Source of the DNA: Coxiellaceae bacterium
Lineage (GTDB): Bacteria; Pseudomonadota; Gammaproteobacteria; Coxiellales; Coxiellaceae
DNA length: 19,041 nt
Assembly: GCA_014238325.1 (NCBI GenBank)
Contig: JABABH010000218.1
Coordinates: 1-19,041 of the forward strand
Direction: 5' to 3'
The notes under the pieces were generated by a model. The model had not been told where the DNA came from, did not search any database, and was given only the letters and a program-made list of their open reading frames with translations. Below are positions 15,718 through 19,041 of the stretch, piece by piece (position 1 is the first letter of the stretch; every line of letters begins with the position of its first letter). The position numbers and the translations under genes were made by a program.

Positions 15718-17316
15718 TTATGAATGGAGTCCGCGCGAACGCTGCTGTTGCTTTTCCTTAGCCTTTTTCTCTTGCTCCCTCTCTTCGTCCATGTCCTCTT
15801 GAGGTCGCTGAAACCAAGGAAATGAACGTTTCACAGCTGCTGCTGGTTTGGGGGGAGCAGAAGATGTAACGGGTTCGCTCGCAGCATGCCCTAACTCAGC
15901 GTTCATGACTGGCTGTGGCGATTGATCTGCCTGGGCTGCCTTCTGATTTTCAAAGTCGCCATTTGCTATCAACTTCCACCCTGGATTTTGCTGAGTCATC
16001 TCCGGTAAACTTGCAAAGAGCAGCACTTTCTTAAATAGAGGTGCACTGTCTTCGCCTCTAAATTTCTTTATAGCTTGATAGGTCAGAGGCAAGCTATAAT
16101 CACGAATTTTCTCACAAAATTTACCTACGACTTTGGGCTTATGACAAGAGAGTTTTTCTACTTCGCTTATAAAATTACTCATGTTAGCATCAAATGCTTG
16201 CACCGACTTAAGCAACTCGCTTGAAACGTATGTAAAGAGTTCTTCAGAGTGCGCTTCACCCGGCATTTTATCTGTAAAAGAGCTCATCTCGAGTAACTGA
16301 TAGGCTGCCTTATGAAGCATCTCTTTCAAGGACAAGCTCACCTCCTCTGCATCACCTGCTGCTAGAGAGCGCTCATATTTCTCTTGAAAAGCTTTGACCT
16401 GATACGAAAGAGATATCATTTTACTCTCATCGCCTAAAACATCCTCGTAATCGAGGTCTGACAGATCAACACTGAAATTGTCACACAGGAATTTCAGTCC
16501 TATCCCGTTTGCCGTCTGAAAAGCTTGAGAGATCCATTGTTCCTGAATAAAATGCTCCCTATTTTGAGAAGTACGGCTTTCTTCCATCCCCCCCATTCTC
16601 TCCGTTATGAAGTCGCGATCTATACGATCGAATGCAGTTATCTGTTGCTCGTTCAATTGCTTCTTAAACGATTGGGTAAGCTCATACAGACCCTGTAATC
16701 CTGACTCTTTTTTTTCTAAAGCATCGTAAAGTTCTCCTACAATCGACAGAAAATTCCGTTGCAGCCCGGAGGCATCTAAATTAGCTTTATTAAAAGACTC
16801 CCAGGAATTTTGTAGCTTTATATTCATGAGAACTTGACATGCTTTGTCTAGCTCATTTTTCAGAAACTTTATAGGCTTCTCTTTTATATTTCTTTGTAAG
16901 AAAGGCATGCCTGCTTTCTGAGCGTCCAACATCATATTTGCTATTATATCAGCTTGCGGAGGGCCTATGCTTTCTCGCATTTGATTGAAAAAATAGGTAA
17001 ACATGTTGTCTTCCTTTCGTTCCCGTTTACCAGCATTTCGTTCAGGATCAATATTGTTATGAAAAGCTTTATAAAGTTCTTTTTTTTCATTTTCAGAAAT
17101 ATTGGTAGGCCATGTCGTGAATTTTAAGTAAGTATTATGCCCTTTCCGTAATGCAGATAAAGCCATCTCAGGCGTCATCGTCACTGTATTCTTATCCAGG
17201 ATCTTTTCTAATAAAATAAAGCACATGGGCTCTGGCAACTCATTTAATGCTTTTTCAACCATACTTTCAAAACTCGATTGAGAGAGCCCCCATTCATTTT
17301 TATTCGTACTAGGCAT
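15718..17316 (-). CDS. unknown cytosolic protein, longer tandem paralog (effector-like)
   Basis: I do not recognise the family. The start at the ATG at 17314-17316 is decided by GGAGG six bases upstream; a GTG 12 codons earlier is the alternative. The 532-residue protein has no signal peptide or membrane segment and is largely helical and charged. Its first ~250 residues are homologous to the neighbouring gene product: shared EWGLSQS (8-14), a TMTPEM segment near 46, LYKAFHNNI (81-89), a FLSIVGELYDALEKKE/GLYEL stretch near 190-213 and DRDFITERMGG near 233-243. The C-terminal half is unmatched. It ends in an Ala/Pro/Ser linker (SSAPPKPAAA) and a Glu/Lys/Gln-rich tail (DMDEEREQEKKAKEKQQQ) resembling the glutamate-rich secretion signals of Dot/Icm substrates. 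Secretion is inference; no secretion genes are in view. Confidence 0.8.
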   Translation of the reverse strand: MPSTNKNEWGLSQSSFESMVEKALNELPEPMCFILLEKILDKNTVTMTPEMALSALRKGHNTYLKFTTWPTNISENEKKELYKAFHNNIDPERNAGKRERKEDNMFTYFFNQMRESIGPPQADIIANMMLDAQKAGMPFLQRNIKEKPIKFLKNELDKACQVLMNIKLQNSWESFNKANLDASGLQRNFLSIVGELYDALEKKESGLQGLYELTQSFKKQLNEQQITAFDRIDRDFITERMGGMEESRTSQNREHFIQEQWISQAFQTANGIGLKFLCDNFSVDLSDLDYEDVLGDESKMISLSYQVKAFQEKYERSLAAGDAEEVSLSLKEMLHKAAYQLLEMSSFTDKMPGEAHSEELFTYVSSELLKSVQAFDANMSNFISEVEKLSCHKPKVVGKFCEKIRDYSLPLTYQAIKKFRGEDSAPLFKKVLLFASLPEMTQQNPGWKLIANGDFENQKAAQADQSPQPVMNAELGHAASEPVTSSAPPKPAAAVKRSFPWFQRPQEDMDEEREQEKKAKEKQQQRSRGLHS

Positions 17317-17322
17317 AGCCGT

Positions 17323-17327
17323 CCTCC
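17323..17327 (-). promoter_or_regulatory. ribosome binding site of the longer paralog
   Basis: GGAGG on the minus strand, six bases before the ATG at 17314-17316. It settles the start against two upstream in-frame candidates (GTG at 17352, ATG at 17337). Confidence 0.75.
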
Positions 17328-17401
17328 AAAGCAACATAAAAGAGCCTAGCACGCTTAGATTAAAAAAATATTAAAGGTAGAAATGTATCAACTAAAAAGA
17401 T

Positions 17402-17413
17402 TTCAAATTTGAA
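17402..17413. repeat. 12-bp perfect palindrome upstream of the longer paralog
   Basis: TTCAAATTTGAA is a perfect dyad in the A/T-rich leader, about 85 bases before the ATG at 17316. Its size and position fit a regulator binding site, but A/T-rich dyads also arise by chance. Confidence 0.4.
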
Positions 17414-17435
17414 GAAAATTGAGCGTTACTGTTTC

Positions 17436-17486
17436 ATATGCCGCTCGCAAACGAAGGTGCGAAGCGGGTTATTGCGAGCGGTATAT
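17436..17486 (-). repeat. 15-bp inverted repeat between the two unknown paralogs
   Basis: Arms at 17436-17450 (ATATGCCGCTCGCAA) and 17472-17486 (TTGCGAGCGGTATAT) match except for one position that can form a G-T pair. The 21-base loop contains further CGCA/TGCG segments allowing alternative pairings. It lies about 25 bases after the stop codon of the shorter paralog. There is no adjacent T-run on the minus strand, so simple intrinsic termination is doubtful. Confidence 0.7.
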
Positions 17487-17511
17487 CTTTGTTTGGATGG
17501 CTGGCGAAAAG

Positions 17512-18564
17512 TCAATGTTCGCTCAGCCACTGAAGGGGACAATCGCAGTTGTCCCCTTCAGAATCCCCATCGCGATGAGTCACTTCAAGTGCATGCTTCG
17601 CATCTTGAAGTGGGATGGGTATACCAGCTTGACCCATATTCCCTAATGAAGCAGACGTAACTTCAGTATTTAAATCCATACCTTCTTTTATCGCTATATG
17701 GATAGCTGTTACATTTCCTTCTGCCACTCTATGCGATATGAACGGCTCAATAACATGAACGAAGAACCCCCTTTCTAGCATAAGTTTCTCCATCATAGAC
17801 AGGCCAATCTCATACAAGTCCTGGCAATTTCTCTCTTTATTTTTTGAAAATTGATAGATGCTTTCTAGAATCGATAGAATATTACGGTAGACCTTGAATG
17901 CATCTGGATGATAGCCTCTACCTAAAGATTGTGAGTGTAGACGTTTATCTTGTTCACGCAAATATATTCCATGGATATTGATGATAGAGTCTTTATCTAA
18001 TACGTCTCTTAATAAATTCATAGATGCACGCTTGGCAGCAGACAGCATAGATTTTTTTAAAGACTGCTTTGGCTCTTCCACTTTCTCCTTCATCATATGA
18101 CAAGCATCTGCCAATTTTAAATCCCAATAATAGGATTCTGATGCGTCGTACTCTCTGCCAAGAATAGACGGCATATAGCAAATATTTGATATGAATGCCT
18201 TATAAAGCGCTTGTTTGGTCTGGCTATGTATGCCCTGCTCCCACACACCTAAACCCAAACAAGCATAATAACCTGCCTTAACCGCGTCTACTCTCATCGT
18301 AGGCGTCATATAAACAGCGCTATTTTTATATATCATCTCCCGCAATAAAATTTCATCTACAGACTCTATGATTATCCTGGAGCTTAACGATAATTTTGAA
18401 TCCATTGAACCTAATATACGGCCAAAAATATTTTCAAAATCCGATTGAGATAAACCCCATTCTACGTTTAGCTCTCCCACGTTCTCATGCTCAGCTCCTT
18501 CCATAGACCGGTTAGCCTTGAAAAAAGACGCTTGTCTCGACGCTAAAACTCTTTGCCTATCCAA
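17512..18564 (-). CDS. unknown cytosolic protein, shorter tandem paralog
   Basis: The function is not recognised. It starts at TTG (18562-18564), supported by AGGAG seven bases upstream; the next ATG (18504) has no such site. The 350-residue protein has no signal peptide or membrane helix. Residues ~35-283 match the downstream protein: EWGLSQSDFE (35-44), VYMTPTM (84-90), ALYKAFISNI (119-128), ILSILESIYQF (229-239), DLYEI (249-253) and PFISHRVAEG (274-283). Beyond about residue 285 homology ends. The last ~37 residues (GIPIPLQDAKHALEV... to CPLQWLSEH) are encoded by two perfect DNA hairpins, suggesting that the original C-terminus was lost or replaced. It begins 42 bases after ftsQ on the same strand and may be cotranscribed with it. 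Confidence 0.75.
   Translation of the reverse strand: MDRQRVLASRQASFFKANRSMEGAEHENVGELNVEWGLSQSDFENIFGRILGSMDSKLSLSSRIIIESVDEILLREMIYKNSAVYMTPTMRVDAVKAGYYACLGLGVWEQGIHSQTKQALYKAFISNICYMPSILGREYDASESYYWDLKLADACHMMKEKVEEPKQSLKKSMLSAAKRASMNLLRDVLDKDSIINIHGIYLREQDKRLHSQSLGRGYHPDAFKVYRNILSILESIYQFSKNKERNCQDLYEIGLSMMEKLMLERGFFVHVIEPFISHRVAEGNVTAIHIAIKEGMDLNTEVTSASLGNMGQAGIPIPLQDAKHALEVTHRDGDSEGDNCDCPLQWLSEH
17530..17561. repeat. 13-bp perfect inverted repeat inside the end of the shorter paralog
   Basis: CTGAAGGGGACAA at 17530-17542 is the exact reverse complement of TTGTCCCCTTCAG at 17549-17561, with a six-base loop. It encodes residues about 335-345 of the shorter paralog, ten codons or fewer before its stop. 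Confidence 0.85.
17566..17619. repeat. compound palindrome in the 3' part of the shorter paralog
   Basis: CACTTCAAG at 17581-17589 pairs with CTTGAAGTG at 17604-17612, with an inner ATGC/GCAT stem. Outside it, CCCATC at 17566-17571 can pair with GATGGG at 17614-17619 across a bulge, and CATCGCGATG at 17569-17578 is itself a perfect palindrome. The whole lies in coding sequence adjacent to the 13-bp repeat at 17530-17561. Confidence 0.75.
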
Positions 18565-18571
18565 TATTTAG

Positions 18572-18576
18572 CTCCT
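18572..18576 (-). promoter_or_regulatory. ribosome binding site for the TTG start of the shorter paralog
   Basis: AGGAG on the minus strand, seven bases before TTG at 18562-18564. It is the strongest such site near the gene and decides for the TTG start. Confidence 0.7.
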
Positions 18577-18606
18577 AGATCATCGAATTATCCGATGTTC
18601 ATCGAT

Positions 18607-19041
18607 TTATGATGGCTGAAATTCTACTGAAAAACCATTAACATAGCGTAAATCGACAGCTTTTATACGATGCTGATGATGCTCTACGACACGATGAGAT
18701 AGACGTAAAAACCGTTTAAAACGAAATAGGATATGATCATGTCCTAACATGACTAACATGGAATGATGAACTGCCGTACCGACATTCAGCGTTCCATCTT
18801 CTTCTAACCATAACCGCCATGTCCCCTCTCTATCCACAGCAAGCGCCCGAATCCTGAAGGCTGAATAGGTCGATAATATATCGTTTAATTGTCGAAAACA
18901 ATCCTTCACGGTCGATAGTGCTGTATCAGGACCTATTAAACGCGGCAAGTCATGCGGCAGACCAAAGCGGGATGGCGAACATAATCTCCCTGTGGAAGTT
19001 ATGATCTGCGTATTATTCCATAGTGCACGTGGCTGCTCTCC
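18607..19041 (-). CDS. ftsQ: cell division protein FtsQ, C-terminal part (cut by window edge)
   Basis: FtsQ is an inner-membrane divisome protein whose periplasmic beta-domain recruits FtsB-FtsL. The reading frame is open to the window edge, so 144 codons are visible and the N-terminal cytoplasmic, transmembrane and POTRA parts are missing. The visible sequence starts GEQPRALWNN, continues with STGRLCSPSRFGLPHDLPRLIGPD, which matches the G-x-LF...LPxLxGP core of FtsQ, then VDREGTWRLWLEEDGTLNVG, HDHILFRFKRFLRLSH and VDLRYVNGFSVEF, matching the family's DLRYPNGFAV end; the Tyr corresponds to a residue E. coli FtsQ uses to bind FtsB (from memory). The GP follows without an internal stop, so the gene appears intact. 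The gene normally sits between ddl and ftsA; here it is followed by two unknown genes. Confidence 0.87.
   Translation of the reverse strand, partial: GEQPRALWNNTQIITSTGRLCSPSRFGLPHDLPRLIGPDTALSTVKDCFRQLNDILSTYSAFRIRALAVDREGTWRLWLEEDGTLNVGTAVHHSMLVMLGHDHILFRFKRFLRLSHRVVEHHQHRIKAVDLRYVNGFSVEFQPS

Noticed and set aside
18826..18842. DnaA-box-like CTATCCACA inside ftsQ
   Set aside because: A single imperfect box in coding sequence with no cluster or A/T-rich unwinding element; not an origin.
18607..18948. Complete 113-residue hypothetical gene starting at a TTG
   Set aside because: The frame stays open upstream to the window edge, and those extra residues also match FtsQ, so it is the 3' part of ftsQ, not a separate small gene.
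1..19041. CRISPR arrays, tRNA or rRNA genes, transposases, integrases
   Set aside because: No regularly spaced direct repeats, no cloverleaf or rRNA sequence, and no coding region resembling a recombinase were found on reading both strands.

Overview
The window looks like a chromosomal segment of a gammaproteobacterium, probably host-associated or Legionellales-like. The pointers are the divergent hda-DUF2066 / purM-purN block known from gammaproteobacteria, gammaproteobacterial IHF-beta, MinCDE and HemF, an outer-membrane porin resembling the Legionella LbtU family, and two unknown paralogous cytosolic proteins of the kind often found as secreted effectors in intracellular relatives. The taxonomic placement is inference. 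No rRNA, tRNA, CRISPR array, transposase or integrase was seen.

Layout. 80-1878 (minus): hda and a DUF2066 secreted protein, stop and start overlapping. 2183-4324 (plus): purM, purN and an ihfB-like gene, apparently one operon, read away from hda. 4334-8155 (minus): a tightly packed unit minC-minD-minE-hemF-ocd. 8231-13685 (minus): ddl-dnaE-arginine dihydrolase-like gene, also tightly packed. 13859-15364 (minus): the LbtU-like porin, ending in a strong intrinsic terminator. 15718-18564 (minus): two tandem paralogous genes of unknown function, with several perfect palindromes between and inside them. 18607-19041 (minus): the 3' part of ftsQ, cut by the window edge.

How the genes work together. 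PurM and PurN carry out purine synthesis steps. MinCDE places the division septum, Ddl makes the D-Ala-D-Ala of peptidoglycan, FtsQ belongs to the divisome, and DnaE and Hda both use the sliding clamp (replication, and inactivation of DnaA). The arginine dihydrolase-like protein and the ornithine cyclodeaminase would together turn arginine into ornithine and then proline with release of ammonia; cyanobacteria carry related domains fused in one protein.

Most unusual parts: the tandem unknown paralogs lodged between ftsQ and the porin/ddl, the palindrome cluster that supplies the C-terminus of one of them, the separation of ftsQ from its usual ddl/ftsA neighbours, and the His/Cys-rich segment in front of the porin barrel. 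Several starts were moved from the longest possible frame on the basis of ribosome binding sites, ATGA overlaps or family N-termini, as stated in each entry.
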